From assembly GCA_003134815.1 (NCBI GenBank), contig PLCO01000011.1:1-64000 (forward strand): a stretch of 64,000 nt of DNA. Reading direction: 5' to 3'. Source of the DNA: Acidobacteriaceae bacterium. GTDB lineage: Bacteria > Acidobacteriota > Terriglobia > Terriglobales > Acidobacteriaceae. Both the position numbers and the translations under genes were made by a program. The notes beneath the pieces were generated by a model. That model saw only the letters and a list, made by a program, of their open reading frames with translations, ran no database searches and was not told the DNA's origin. This document shows, in pieces, positions 33,301-40,844 of this stretch. Within the stretch, counting starts at the first letter, position 1. Each line of letters opens with the position of its first letter.

Positions 33301-34557
33301 ATGCGCAGCTTTTCTGACACTCTCGGGCAGGTCTTCCGCGCCATCTTGGCCAACAAGCTGCGCAGTTTCCTCACCATGTTCGGCATCGCCTGGGGGGTCG
33401 GCTCGCTGCTCGTCCTGGTGGGCCTCGGCGAAGGCTTCCGTTCGGGCCAGCGCAAGCAGCTTTCGCAGTTCGGTAATGATGTCGTCATGGTCATGAACGG
33501 CACCATCCCCGCCATCGCCAACCAGCACACCGGCATGCGTCCCTACGAGCTTACGCTCGGCGACGAAGCCGCCATTCGCAACTTGCCACAGGTCCGCGCC
33601 GTCACTGGCGAGCTCGCACGCTCCGACCTCTACGAAGTCAGCCAGTGGAGCAATACTTCAGCTCATCTAGGCGGAAATGAACCCAGTTACGCGGTCGTCC
33701 GCTACCTTCCCATCGCTGCCGGCCGCTTTCTCGATGACGAAGACGTCCGGGATGCGCGCCGCGTCGTCTTTATCGGGCAAAAATCCGCCTCCATCCTCTT
33801 TCAGGGCCGCCCCACGGTCGGCCAGACTATCTCCATCAACGGAGTCGACTTCACCGTAATCGGCGTCGGTGAGAAAGTCGGCCGCGGCAACAACACCTAC
33901 GACGACGAAAAAATGTACATCCCCATCACCACCATGCAGGAGTATTTTCCCCTCAAGGGCGACAATATTCCCCAGGACGCGCTCAACTCCATCCAGTACA
34001 ATCCCACCAAAAAGAATGACAATACCGCGGCGGACATTGCCGTGCATCGCGTCATCGCCCAGCGCCACGGCTTCGATCCATCGCTCGCCGACGCCTTCAA
34101 CGAGTTCGACACAATTACGGAAGCGAATATCATCGGCGTCATCTTCACCGCCATGGACATCTTTCTTGGCAGCGTCGGCGTCGTCACTCTCGCCCTCGGT
34201 GCCGTCGGCATCATCAACATCATGCTGGTCTCGGTCACCGAGCGCACCCGCGAAATCGGCGTCATGAAAGCCGTTGGCGCCACCAAACGCAGCATCATCG
34301 CACAGTTCTTCTGGGAGGGGCTCTTGCTCACCGGCATCAGCGGCCTCATCGGCATCGCCGGGTCCTGGGTGTTGATGGCCCTGATGCAGGCCGCTTTCAC
34401 TGACAAGATTCCCGGCTTCGATCCGCCGCGCATCGTGCCCTGGTCGGCGGCGCTGGCTCTCTTTTCGCTCACTCTTTGCGGAATCGCCGCCGGGCTCTAC
34501 CCCGCCGACAAAGCCGCGGCCCTTGACCCCATCGAAGCTCTGCGCAAGGAACAATGA
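33301..34557 (+). CDS. MacB-like ABC transporter permease
   Basis: A 418-residue FtsX/MacB-type permease. It has an N-terminal helix (residues 20-42, LRSFLTMFGIAWGVGSLLVL), a large periplasmic MacB_PCD domain, then three C-terminal helices beginning FLGSVGVVTLALGAVGIINIMLVSVTERTREIGVMKAVGA, the typical FtsX-domain signature. No ATP-binding domain is fused. It lies 23 nt before a second permease of the same type, so the two may form a heterodimer. The ATPase must be encoded elsewhere. Confidence 0.92.
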   Translation: MRSFSDTLGQVFRAILANKLRSFLTMFGIAWGVGSLLVLVGLGEGFRSGQRKQLSQFGNDVVMVMNGTIPAIANQHTGMRPYELTLGDEAAIRNLPQVRAVTGELARSDLYEVSQWSNTSAHLGGNEPSYAVVRYLPIAAGRFLDDEDVRDARRVVFIGQKSASILFQGRPTVGQTISINGVDFTVIGVGEKVGRGNNTYDDEKMYIPITTMQEYFPLKGDNIPQDALNSIQYNPTKKNDNTAADIAVHRVIAQRHGFDPSLADAFNEFDTITEANIIGVIFTAMDIFLGSVGVVTLALGAVGIINIMLVSVTERTREIGVMKAVGATKRSIIAQFFWEGLLLTGISGLIGIAGSWVLMALMQAAFTDKIPGFDPPRIVPWSAALALFSLTLCGIAAGLYPADKAAALDPIEALRKEQ

Positions 34558-34580
34558 ACATCAGCCCAAGGAGCTGAATC

Positions 34581-35819
34581 ATGCTGAAAGACATTCTCGC
34601 TCAGGCCTGGGAAGCGATGCTCTACAACCGCCGCCGCACCGCCATCACCACCATCGGCATGGCCTGGGGAATTGCCACCGTCGTCCTTCTGCTCGCCTAC
34701 GGCAATGGCTTTTCGCACGCCATTGAAGCCATCTTTGCTCAGTGGGGCACCAATACCATCGGCTTTTTCCCCGGCAAGACTAGCGAGCAGGCCGGCGGCG
34801 ACAAGGCCGGTGTCAAAGTCCGACTCACCCTCGACGACCTCGATCTCGTGAGCGCAGCCGTGCCTGAAATCACCCACATCTCGCCCGCGGAGTACTACGA
34901 CGCCACTGTGGAGAACGACCTCCACTCCTACACATGGACCGTCGTCGGCTCCCGCACTTCCTACACCGACATTATCAAGCTCATTCCCGATCAGGGCCGT
35001 TTCTTCAACGGCGCTGAGGATGAGCAGCGCGCCCACGTCTGCGTCCTCGGCTCTGAAGCCAAAACCAAGCTCTTCTCCGGCGCCTGGGCCGTCGGTCAAT
35101 CCGTTCGCCTTAACGGCATCAACTTCACCATCGTCGGCGTCCTCCAGCCCAAAATGCAGGAGGGCAACGACAACATCAACCGCATCGTCTATATCCCCTT
35201 CAATACCATGAGCGACCTCAAAGACACCACCTACCTCGACGGTATCTGGATTAGCTATCAAGGCGACTACCAGAAGATCGAAAAGACCATCCGCGACACT
35301 CTTGGCGCCCAACACCACTTCCGCCCCAGCGACCACGATGCCTTGCACGTCGCCAATCTGCGCACCCAGCTTCACCAGTTCCAGATTCTGTCCGTCGCCT
35401 TGCAGGTTCTTCTTTCTCTAGTCGGAGCGCTCACGCTCGGCATCGCCGGCATCGGACTCATGAACATCATGCTCGTCTCCGTGCAGCAGCGCACGCGCGA
35501 AATCGGCGTTGAAAAAGCTCTCGGCGCGCGCAAACGCCACATCCTCATTCAATTTCTCGCGGAAGCCCTGGCCATCACTGGCGTCGGCGGTATCGGCGGC
35601 ATCTCCCTCGCCTGCCTTGTCTCCGTTCTTGTGGGCAACATCACGTTTTACAGCGCCATCGCCAAGAACGGCCAGGCCGCCGATATCCGCCTCATCATCA
35701 CTCCTTCCGCCATCATCGTGTCCACTTTGATTCTCGTCATCACTGGCCTGGTCAGCGGCATGATTCCCGCCATCCGCGCCGCCAACCTCGACCCCATCGA
35801 AGCCCTCCGCTACGAATAG
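34581..35819 (+). CDS. MacB-like ABC transporter permease (second)
   Basis: A 412-residue paralogue of the preceding permease with the same plan: N-terminal helix (ITTIGMAWGIATVVLLLAYG), periplasmic MacB_PCD domain, and the FtsX domain with LTLGIAGIGLMNIMLVSVQQRTREIGVEKALGARKRHIL. A strong AAGGAG site 8 nt before the ATG. The pair probably exports a peptide, lipid or antibiotic with the divergently encoded adaptor. Again no ATPase domain is present. Confidence 0.92.
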   Translation: MLKDILAQAWEAMLYNRRRTAITTIGMAWGIATVVLLLAYGNGFSHAIEAIFAQWGTNTIGFFPGKTSEQAGGDKAGVKVRLTLDDLDLVSAAVPEITHISPAEYYDATVENDLHSYTWTVVGSRTSYTDIIKLIPDQGRFFNGAEDEQRAHVCVLGSEAKTKLFSGAWAVGQSVRLNGINFTIVGVLQPKMQEGNDNINRIVYIPFNTMSDLKDTTYLDGIWISYQGDYQKIEKTIRDTLGAQHHFRPSDHDALHVANLRTQLHQFQILSVALQVLLSLVGALTLGIAGIGLMNIMLVSVQQRTREIGVEKALGARKRHILIQFLAEALAITGVGGIGGISLACLVSVLVGNITFYSAIAKNGQAADIRLIITPSAIIVSTLILVITGLVSGMIPAIRAANLDPIEALRYE

Positions 35820-35860
35820 AGCTTTTTTTTGAAACTCGCCCCTCTCAGTCTCCCACAAAG

Positions 35861-36024
35861 AAATGGGGTGCCCCACCTTCGCCGGGCCTTTGTTCTTCCA
35901 GCTAAGGTGGGATAGCAGGAACCTGTTTTTTCGCGGTGTCATCCCGAGCGAAGCGCTCTTCAGCGGAGCCGAGGGACCTGCTTTTGCTTTTCGGGCGCTT
36001 CATCCGCCACGAAAATGGGTGCCC
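35861..36024 (+). repeat. composite intergenic repeat
   Basis: GGGGTGCCCCACCTT with an 8-bp stem (CCCACCTT 35872-35879, AAGGTGGG 35904-35911), then GGGATAGCAGGAACC, TTTTTCGCGGTGTCATCC (35926-35944), GAGCGAAGCGC, GAGGGACCTGCTTTTGC, and CCGCCACGAAAATGGGTGCC (36004-36023). It shares its modules with 30703-30890 and 11508-11567. It fills the gap between the permease operon and the methyltransferase gene. Confidence 0.7.
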
Positions 36025-36046
36025 TAGGTCTCCAGATAGAGCTGAA

Positions 36047-36679
36047 TTAACGTCTGCCAATAAGCCCGAAATGAAACGGACAACAACTTTGCAGATTCAC
36101 TGATTCAATGTCGTGGAAACCGGCCTCGACCATCCATCCCGCGCATTGCCCGGGCGTCGGGCGAATCGCCAATGTGGGGCCGCGAGGCGTCGCAATGTCG
36201 CTGCGCCAATGGATGACAGAAATCTTTCCGCCGTCGTGCAGCACACGATGAGTTTCCCGCAGCAATTTCACCGGCTGCTCCAAATGCAGCAGGTTGAAGA
36301 TCATCGCATGAGCTTGGGTTCCATCGTCCAGTCCTGTGCCTGACGCGACGAAGTCTCGTACTGTGGCAACGACGTTGCGCACTCCTTGCCTCATCGCCCT
36401 CCGCCGCACGCGTTCCACCATTCGCGGCTCGATGTCCAGAGCTGTGACGATTCCCTGCGTGCGCAGCGCTGCAGGCACTGTGAAGGTGCCATAGCCGCAC
36501 CCCAATTCAACCAAATCGCCGGCAACACCGTCCCTGCCGAGCAGCACTTCGACAGCGGCGTCGGCATCAAAAAAGCTCGCCCAAACCGTTTCCTCCGGCA
36601 TTCCGCTCTCGCGTCCCTTCATGAACTCCCCGTTCTCCGCGCCGTTAATCGCTGAGTTATCTCCCTGCCCCTTGCTCAT
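36047..36679 (-). CDS. class I SAM-dependent methyltransferase
   Basis: A 210-residue Rossmann-fold methyltransferase. Motif I is DLVELGCGYGTFTVPAA, motif II region TALDIEPRMVERVRRRA, and the post-motif segment VLHDGGKISVIHW is present. The substrate is unknown; it resembles small UbiE/arsenite-methyltransferase-like enzymes without the conserved Cys set. The start ATG directly follows the stop of the upstream nucleosidase gene (TGAATG), indicating translational coupling. An alternative start at 36622 has its own GGGAG site. Confidence 0.85.
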   Translation of the reverse strand: MSKGQGDNSAINGAENGEFMKGRESGMPEETVWASFFDADAAVEVLLGRDGVAGDLVELGCGYGTFTVPAALRTQGIVTALDIEPRMVERVRRRAMRQGVRNVVATVRDFVASGTGLDDGTQAHAMIFNLLHLEQPVKLLRETHRVLHDGGKISVIHWRSDIATPRGPTLAIRPTPGQCAGWMVEAGFHDIESVNLQSCCPFHFGLIGRR

Positions 36680-37492
36680 TCATCGGCGATCTTGTGTATC
36701 GGGCGCCGCAGAGTGCCGAATGAAATGCCGTCCCGCTCTGCACATCGCTTCCAATAGTCGTACGGATTCTTGTTCTGATCCTTTGTTAAACCGGCTCTCG
36801 TAGCCTACTGCGTTACTGACCTGAGCGACCAATCCAACCGGGAATTTGCGCCGCGCAGCGAAGGCAAACAACGAGGCGGCCTGCATCTCGACGGCAAGAA
36901 CTCCAGCTGCCGCGTGACTCTCTAACTGCTGCTGCGTTTCGCGATAAGGGGCATCTGTGGTCCAAACCAGACCGCGCGTCACGGCAACGTCAAGTTGTTT
37001 CAGCTCGCGCTCGATCCAGTCCGGAACAGACTCAGGTGCGTCAACGCGCTCGCCGGGAGGAAGGTAGTGGAAAGAAGTTCCTTCATCGCGCACAGCCGAC
37101 GTCGCAATCACAAGGCTCGGAATCGGGAGATCGGCGAGTACTCGCCCAGCCGAGGTCAAGCCCAGGATTAATTCGACTCCAGCAGCCGCAAGTTGTTCCG
37201 CCACCAGAACCGTGTATGGCCCGCCAATCGTTCGCGGAATGATCCCACATTCGAGTCCATCAACCGAAAAGGCGAACATGGTCGTATGAAAACAGGGCCA
37301 GAGCCTCCAGTTTCGCGCGCGGCAGGCAAACACAAGGCCATCTGTCAGGTCGCCGTCGAAATCCAGCACGCAGACGGATGGAGGCGCCTCGATGGCCAGC
37401 CCGCGCTCGGCACGCACGGCGGCAATCAGGGCTTCCGGTGTAAACGCAGTTGGCTCACTGAGCGGGTGATTCAATAAGGCCAGGTTATCCAT
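36680..37492 (-). CDS. nucleoside phosphorylase/nucleosidase family protein
   Basis: A 270-residue protein of the PNP/UDP-phosphorylase superfamily. Visible signatures include FSVDGLECGIIPRTIGGPYTVLVAEQLAAAGVELILGLTSAGRV and the late AGVLAVEMQAASLFAFAARR with the ribose-binding EMxA motif. It could cleave purine nucleosides, methylthioadenosine or S-adenosylhomocysteine. The first two would salvage bases; the last would clear the by-product of the coupled methyltransferase. The start may be ATG 37492 or ATG 37519. It is divergent from an ArsR-rhodanese gene and probably under its control. Confidence 0.82.
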   Translation of the reverse strand: MDNLALLNHPLSEPTAFTPEALIAAVRAERGLAIEAPPSVCVLDFDGDLTDGLVFACRARNWRLWPCFHTTMFAFSVDGLECGIIPRTIGGPYTVLVAEQLAAAGVELILGLTSAGRVLADLPIPSLVIATSAVRDEGTSFHYLPPGERVDAPESVPDWIERELKQLDVAVTRGLVWTTDAPYRETQQQLESHAAAGVLAVEMQAASLFAFAARRKFPVGLVAQVSNAVGYESRFNKGSEQESVRLLEAMCRAGRHFIRHSAAPDTQDRR

Positions 37493-37535
37493 TCGGTTCA
37501 ATCGCACCTTGGCAAACATTGACAAACATTCATTC

Positions 37536-37561
37536 AGTATTCAATTGTACAATTGAATACT
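37536..37561. promoter_or_regulatory. perfect 26-bp palindromic operator
   Basis: The half-site AGTATTCAATTGT is followed by its exact reverse complement ACAATTGAATACT. It lies 20 nt before the ArsR-rhodanese start and 44 nt before the nucleosidase start, between the divergent genes. ArsR/SmtB repressors bind imperfect 12-2-12 palindromes with ATTCAA-like halves, which this matches well. Confidence 0.8.
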
Positions 37562-37581
37562 AAACAGGTGCAATCGTTCCC

Positions 37582-38241
37582 ATGCAAAAGAATATCTACG
37601 AACAGCTCGCGCGCCTGGGCAAAGCCATTGCCAGTCCCTCTCGCCTCGAATTGCTCGATCTTCTGTGCCAGGGGCCACGGACGGTTGAAGCGTTGGCGCG
37701 CGAGGCAAAGCTTAGCGTGGCGAACACCTCGCAACATCTTCGCGTGTTGCATAGCGCGCGACTTGTAGAAGCTGAGAAGGCGGGGCTGTTTGTGACCTAT
37801 CGGCTCGCAGACCCGGTAGTTTGTGAGTTTTTCCAAAGCCTGCGCTCCTTGGCCGAAAAGCGGCTTGCTGAAGTGGAATCGATTCTGCGACTGTTCAGGG
37901 AATCTCCCGGCTCCCTGGAGGCCGTCGAGAAGAAGGCGCTCGTGGGCCGAATCCGCAAAGGCGATGTCATCCTCCTCGACGTTCGCCCTGTGGAGGAGTA
38001 TCGGGCCGCGCATATTCCAGGCGCCGTCTCGGTTCCTTTGAAGGAACTGACCCTGCGATTATTAAAGCTGCCGCGCAACAAAGAGATTGTGGCTTATTGC
38101 CGTGGTCCATACTGTGTCCTCGCCGCGCAGGCCGTGAAAATGTTGAGAACCAAAGGCTTTCGCGCTGTCCGACTCGAGGACGGCATTCCCGAATGGCGAG
38201 CACAAGGATTCTCCGTGGTTGCCGGCGAAGAACCGAGATGA
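37582..38241 (+). CDS. ArsR-family regulator fused to a rhodanese domain
   Basis: A 219-residue fusion. Residues 1-100 are an ArsR winged helix (ASPSRLELLDLLCQGPRTVEALAREAKLSVANTSQHLRVLHSARLVEAE) without obvious metal-binding Cys pairs. Residues 115-215 are a rhodanese domain (DVILLDVRPVEEYRAAHIPGAVSVP) with the active-site loop CRGPYC: Cys173 and Cys178. Similar fusions sense persulfide or other sulfur species. The perfect palindrome 20 nt upstream suggests autoregulation and control of the divergent nucleosidase-methyltransferase pair. Confidence 0.92.
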   Translation: MQKNIYEQLARLGKAIASPSRLELLDLLCQGPRTVEALAREAKLSVANTSQHLRVLHSARLVEAEKAGLFVTYRLADPVVCEFFQSLRSLAEKRLAEVESILRLFRESPGSLEAVEKKALVGRIRKGDVILLDVRPVEEYRAAHIPGAVSVPLKELTLRLLKLPRNKEIVAYCRGPYCVLAAQAVKMLRTKGFRAVRLEDGIPEWRAQGFSVVAGEEPR

Positions 38242-38537
38242 AGACCGATTCTTCGCCCGCCACCACCGCCCACACCACTCTCCGCCGCCTCGCTCCCTTG
38301 CTCCCCTGGCCCCTTTTCCCCTTAGTCCCCGCCTTTCTGTCAAGCCCCGCGACCGCCCCAAACCCGCGCAAACCATTGAAAATACTCTCCAAAAACTGTC
38401 CGCCAAGTTTGCCGATCATTTGCCCCTTCCGGCGCATACTCATTCCATGATCCACTTCCATCACCCTCTTCCACGAATCACAATCCCAGCCAGAACCGCT
38501 TCCTCAACCGCCGCCGCGCGTCGTCCATTCCCTCCAA
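38242..38537. other. intergenic region left of the IS
   Basis: About 300 bp with a long pyrimidine-rich run (38280-38345) and no supported gene or regulatory element. The IS1595-like element was inserted at its right end into an A-rich octamer. Confidence 0.4.
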
Positions 38538-38545
38538 AAATAAAA
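38538..38545 (+). repeat. 8-bp target-site duplication, left
   Basis: AAATAAAA directly before the left inverted repeat; the identical octamer follows the right inverted repeat at 41190-41197. Eight base pairs is the usual duplication length for IS1595-family elements. Confidence 0.9.
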
Positions 38546-38575
38546 CGGAAGTATGCACTTTACGCAAGGGGGCTA
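38546..38575 (+). repeat. left terminal inverted repeat, 30 bp
   Basis: Starts CGGAAGTATGCACTTTACGC and ends GGGGGCTA. It is the exact reverse complement of 41160-41189. Its inner CTA is the TAG stop codon, read on the minus strand, of the outermost passenger gene. Confidence 0.95.
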
Positions 38576-39031
38576 TCGGAACGCCGCCTCGATGCCGTCC
38601 ATCATCGCATTCGCGCATTCTAGGACGTTCCTACCGTCCAGAATTAGATCACTGTGCGCGACTGTGAATCGCCAAGTCTTTTCCTTGACCTCTTGAGAGG
38701 TATATCCCCGGATAATCGTCGTCCGCACAACGACTTCCTTAGACGCCTTCCGGAACATAACTTTGCGCATGAAGATCGGCATCAGTTTTCTTCCAAAGGA
38801 GAATTCGCAACCTGCGGGCGTAAAGGTGAAAGCGTGATCTCCGGCTAGGCGCATCTCTGAATTTAACGATTCGAGATTATCTCCCGTTAGGCTCTTCAGA
38901 GACTCAAAGAACAGCGGTGAATCCGAAGTGATTATGTTGTCCTCTGTCTGCCGCTTGGACAGCCGTGCATCGTCCAGCGTCAACTCTCTCATGATCTCCT
39001 GAGCCTTCAGGGTTCCACCTTCTCCAGCCAT
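38573..39031 (-). CDS. IS passenger, hypothetical protein, 152 aa
   Basis: The product starts MAGEGGTLKAQEIMRELT and has a mixed alpha/beta look, with several aromatic and basic strands (FTFTPAGCEFSFGRKLMPIF, KTWRFTVAHSDLILDG). No family is recognised. The ATG at 39031 has GGGGAG at good distance; an upstream ATG at 39055 has none. Its stop codon lies inside the left inverted repeat. It is the last gene of the minus-strand run led by the transposase. Role in transposition or as cargo unknown. Confidence 0.65.
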   Translation of the reverse strand: MAGEGGTLKAQEIMRELTLDDARLSKRQTEDNIITSDSPLFFESLKSLTGDNLESLNSEMRLAGDHAFTFTPAGCEFSFGRKLMPIFMRKVMFRKASKEVVVRTTIIRGYTSQEVKEKTWRFTVAHSDLILDGRNVLECANAMMDGIEAAFR

Positions 39032-39095
39032 TTTGTCTCCCCACCTTGCGGACATAATAGCGGGAAAATACAAAGGGGCAAAGGTTTCGTAACTG

Positions 39096-39695
39096 TTACA
39101 CGCTGTTCGTCCTCTTCGGCTCGTTAAGCTCCGCGATGCACGGGCAGCAGCAGCAACCAATGTGCGCCGGGGGAACCTCATCTCCGGACGGAAATGCTTG
39201 GCCCAACGGGATTGACCCCGCATTAGCGTTCAAATCACATACATCTCGCCCTTTATGCAGGCTGCTTTTCCGCCATTTGATAGATTTAACGATGCCCGTG
39301 CGCTTCCATGCTGCCAGATTGCCGTGGCACATTGCTAAGCTGCCTTCCGTTTCGGCGACGGTCCGCGATTGCTCCTTAGTAAATCCTGACGCCGCACGGA
39401 TACTCTCCGTAAGTTCTGACATTGATGTTTCCTTGCTGAATGCCTCTGTCATGATCTTTCGGATTGCCAGCCGTACTAACTCTGAGACGGGCCATTTCTC
39501 GCTCGGCTCCATGCTCGTTTCGCCGTCGTACCATTTCGTGCCTAGCCGTTCGCCAGCATGTTCTTGCGCCCACGCCATCGCTATCTGGTTTACGTCGCTG
39601 ATGACTCGGCTGGTATTCGTGCGCTGTACTGTCACTTCGGCCAACCTTCTGCGGGCTTCTTCTTTTGCAGTGATCGCTTCATCGCGTCCTGCCAT
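39096..39695 (-). CDS. IS passenger resembling phage head morphogenesis (SPP1 gp7/Mu F-type) C-terminal domain
   Basis: The 199-residue protein has a helical N-terminal half and a C-terminal region similar to the conserved end of phage minor head proteins: VAETEGSLAMCHGNLAAWKRTGIVKSIKW, then CDLNANAGSIPLGQAFPSGDEVPPAHIGCCCC. In phages this matches RTE..R.YN.G....Y..SGV...EW, CP.C..LDG....L...F..G....PPAHPNCRC. The usual PPAHPNCRC is PPAHIGCCCC here. No other phage gene is nearby. The start at 39695 overlaps the 51-residue gene by 64 nt; the true start may be internal. Confidence 0.65.
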   Translation of the reverse strand: MAGRDEAITAKEEARRRLAEVTVQRTNTSRVISDVNQIAMAWAQEHAGERLGTKWYDGETSMEPSEKWPVSELVRLAIRKIMTEAFSKETSMSELTESIRAASGFTKEQSRTVAETEGSLAMCHGNLAAWKRTGIVKSIKWRKSSLHKGRDVCDLNANAGSIPLGQAFPSGDEVPPAHIGCCCCPCIAELNEPKRTNSV

Positions 39696-39787
39696 CGTCC
39701 ACGAATTTTCAACACGTCCGGCTTGGGGCCGCGCTTCGTGCCAGCTCTTGCAGCGGGAATTCGTTTTGCCGCTTTCTTCGTTGCCAT
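39632..39787 (-). CDS. small basic IS-encoded protein, 51 aa
   Basis: Too short for most gene callers. It starts MATKKAAKRIPAARAGTKRG and ends WQDAMKRSLQKKKPAEGWPK, very rich in Lys/Arg. A GGGAG site lies 8 nt before the ATG at 39787, and it begins 14 nt after the transposase stop, so it is probably co-expressed. I recall similar small KKxPxxGWPK-ending proteins beside ISXO2-like transposases, but could not check. A nucleic-acid-binding helper is a guess. Confidence 0.6.
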   Translation of the reverse strand: MATKKAAKRIPAARAGTKRGPKPDVLKIRGRWQDAMKRSLQKKKPAEGWPK

Positions 39788-39801
39788 TTTGAACCGCTCC
39801 C

Positions 39802-40761
39802 TTAATTCGCGGTTGACTGCCTGTACATCATGCGCTTGCCCTCGGCTGCTTTAATTGCCAGTACCGTGCGCTCTCCGTCATTCAGCTTCCGAGCATTCCA
39901 GAGAAAATCCGCTTGCCACAGGTAGCGATGGAGATATTCGGTGCTGACATTGTGATAGATGCCAACGATGCTGCGCTTCAAAAGAGCATGGCTGCTTTCG
40001 GCAGTATTTGTGTGAACGTCGCCGCGAACATATTCCTTGACTCCATGCTCTACCACATCGTGACCGCCCGCAAACTCCGCGCCAATGCCACTATAGCCGC
40101 GCCATTCATCGCTGCAAATCCTGGCTGATCTGTCTACTTCTTCGCGGATGGCCTGTTTCAATGTCGCGCCGGTTACGTCCGCTACGACCCGACGACGGAT
40201 TCCGCCCTGCCGCTGGACCGCCGCGAATACTGGCGTCTTGCTTGTTCCGCGCCCGCGCTTACTGCTCCCCTTCACGCGGGGTTTGCCGCCAATGTATGTT
40301 TCATCGACCTCGACCGTACCAGTCAGAGGCGCTTCCGTTCCATCCGGAGCCATCGCAAAGCGAATCCGATTCATCAGGAACAAAGCCGATTTGTAGCTGA
40401 TCTGGCAATGCCGCTTGATTTCGAGAGCCGAGACACCTTTCTTCGATGTAGCCGCTCTCCAGAACGTGTAGCACCAATGCCGGAGGTCGATACGCGATTC
40501 CTCATAGACTGTGCCAATGCGGACGGTGTATTGCTGCTTGCAATCCCGGCAACGCCATAGGTAACGGCTATTGCGTTCGCCAGTCTTGGCATCGACCATC
40601 TTGTAGACATTCACGCTCCCGCAGTGGACACAGCAAGGATTCGCGCCCCATCTTTGCTGCTCCAAAAACTCGACAGCCGCGAGTTCGTTCGAGCAGGCAA
40701 GTGGTATCCGTTCGATTACCGCCGAGTCCGAAAGTTGATGTTTACGGTCTCTCTTTGTCAT
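39802..40761 (-). CDS. tnp: IS1595-family (ISXO2-like) transposase
   Basis: A 319-residue DD(N/E) transposase. An N-terminal zinc ribbon (CCVHCGS ... WRCRDCKQQYTVRIGTVYEESRI) and helix-turn-helix region are followed by the ISXO2-like catalytic domain: LTGTVEVDETYIGGKPR (first Asp), CSDEWRGYSGI (second Asp), and HTNTAESSHALLKRSIVGIYHNVS (Asn/Glu). It looks intact. An excellent promoter (TTGACA-17-CATAAT) lies just upstream at 40768-40796. Catalyses cut-and-paste or copy-paste movement through the 30-bp inverted repeats. Confidence 0.95.
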   Translation of the reverse strand: MTKRDRKHQLSDSAVIERIPLACSNELAAVEFLEQQRWGANPCCVHCGSVNVYKMVDAKTGERNSRYLWRCRDCKQQYTVRIGTVYEESRIDLRHWCYTFWRAATSKKGVSALEIKRHCQISYKSALFLMNRIRFAMAPDGTEAPLTGTVEVDETYIGGKPRVKGSSKRGRGTSKTPVFAAVQRQGGIRRRVVADVTGATLKQAIREEVDRSARICSDEWRGYSGIGAEFAGGHDVVEHGVKEYVRGDVHTNTAESSHALLKRSIVGIYHNVSTEYLHRYLWQADFLWNARKLNDGERTVLAIKAAEGKRMMYRQSTAN

Positions 40762-40767
40762 GCTTTT

Positions 40768-40806
40768 ATTATGCTACTTGACGCAAGTTGTGTCAAGTAA
40801 AAAATA
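40768..40806. promoter_or_regulatory. overlapping divergent promoters within the IS
   Basis: Minus strand: TTGACA (40796-40791), 17-bp spacer, CATAAT (40773-40768), driving the transposase. Plus strand: TTGACG (40778-40783), 17-bp spacer, AAAATA (40801-40806), driving the zinc-ribbon gene. The inverted repeat CTTGAC/GTCAAG couples the two -35 regions, so one bound protein could silence both. Confidence 0.7.
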
Positions 40807-40844
40807 AGAATAATGGCTTTGTCGGATTGTGGATTTCCTGTACG

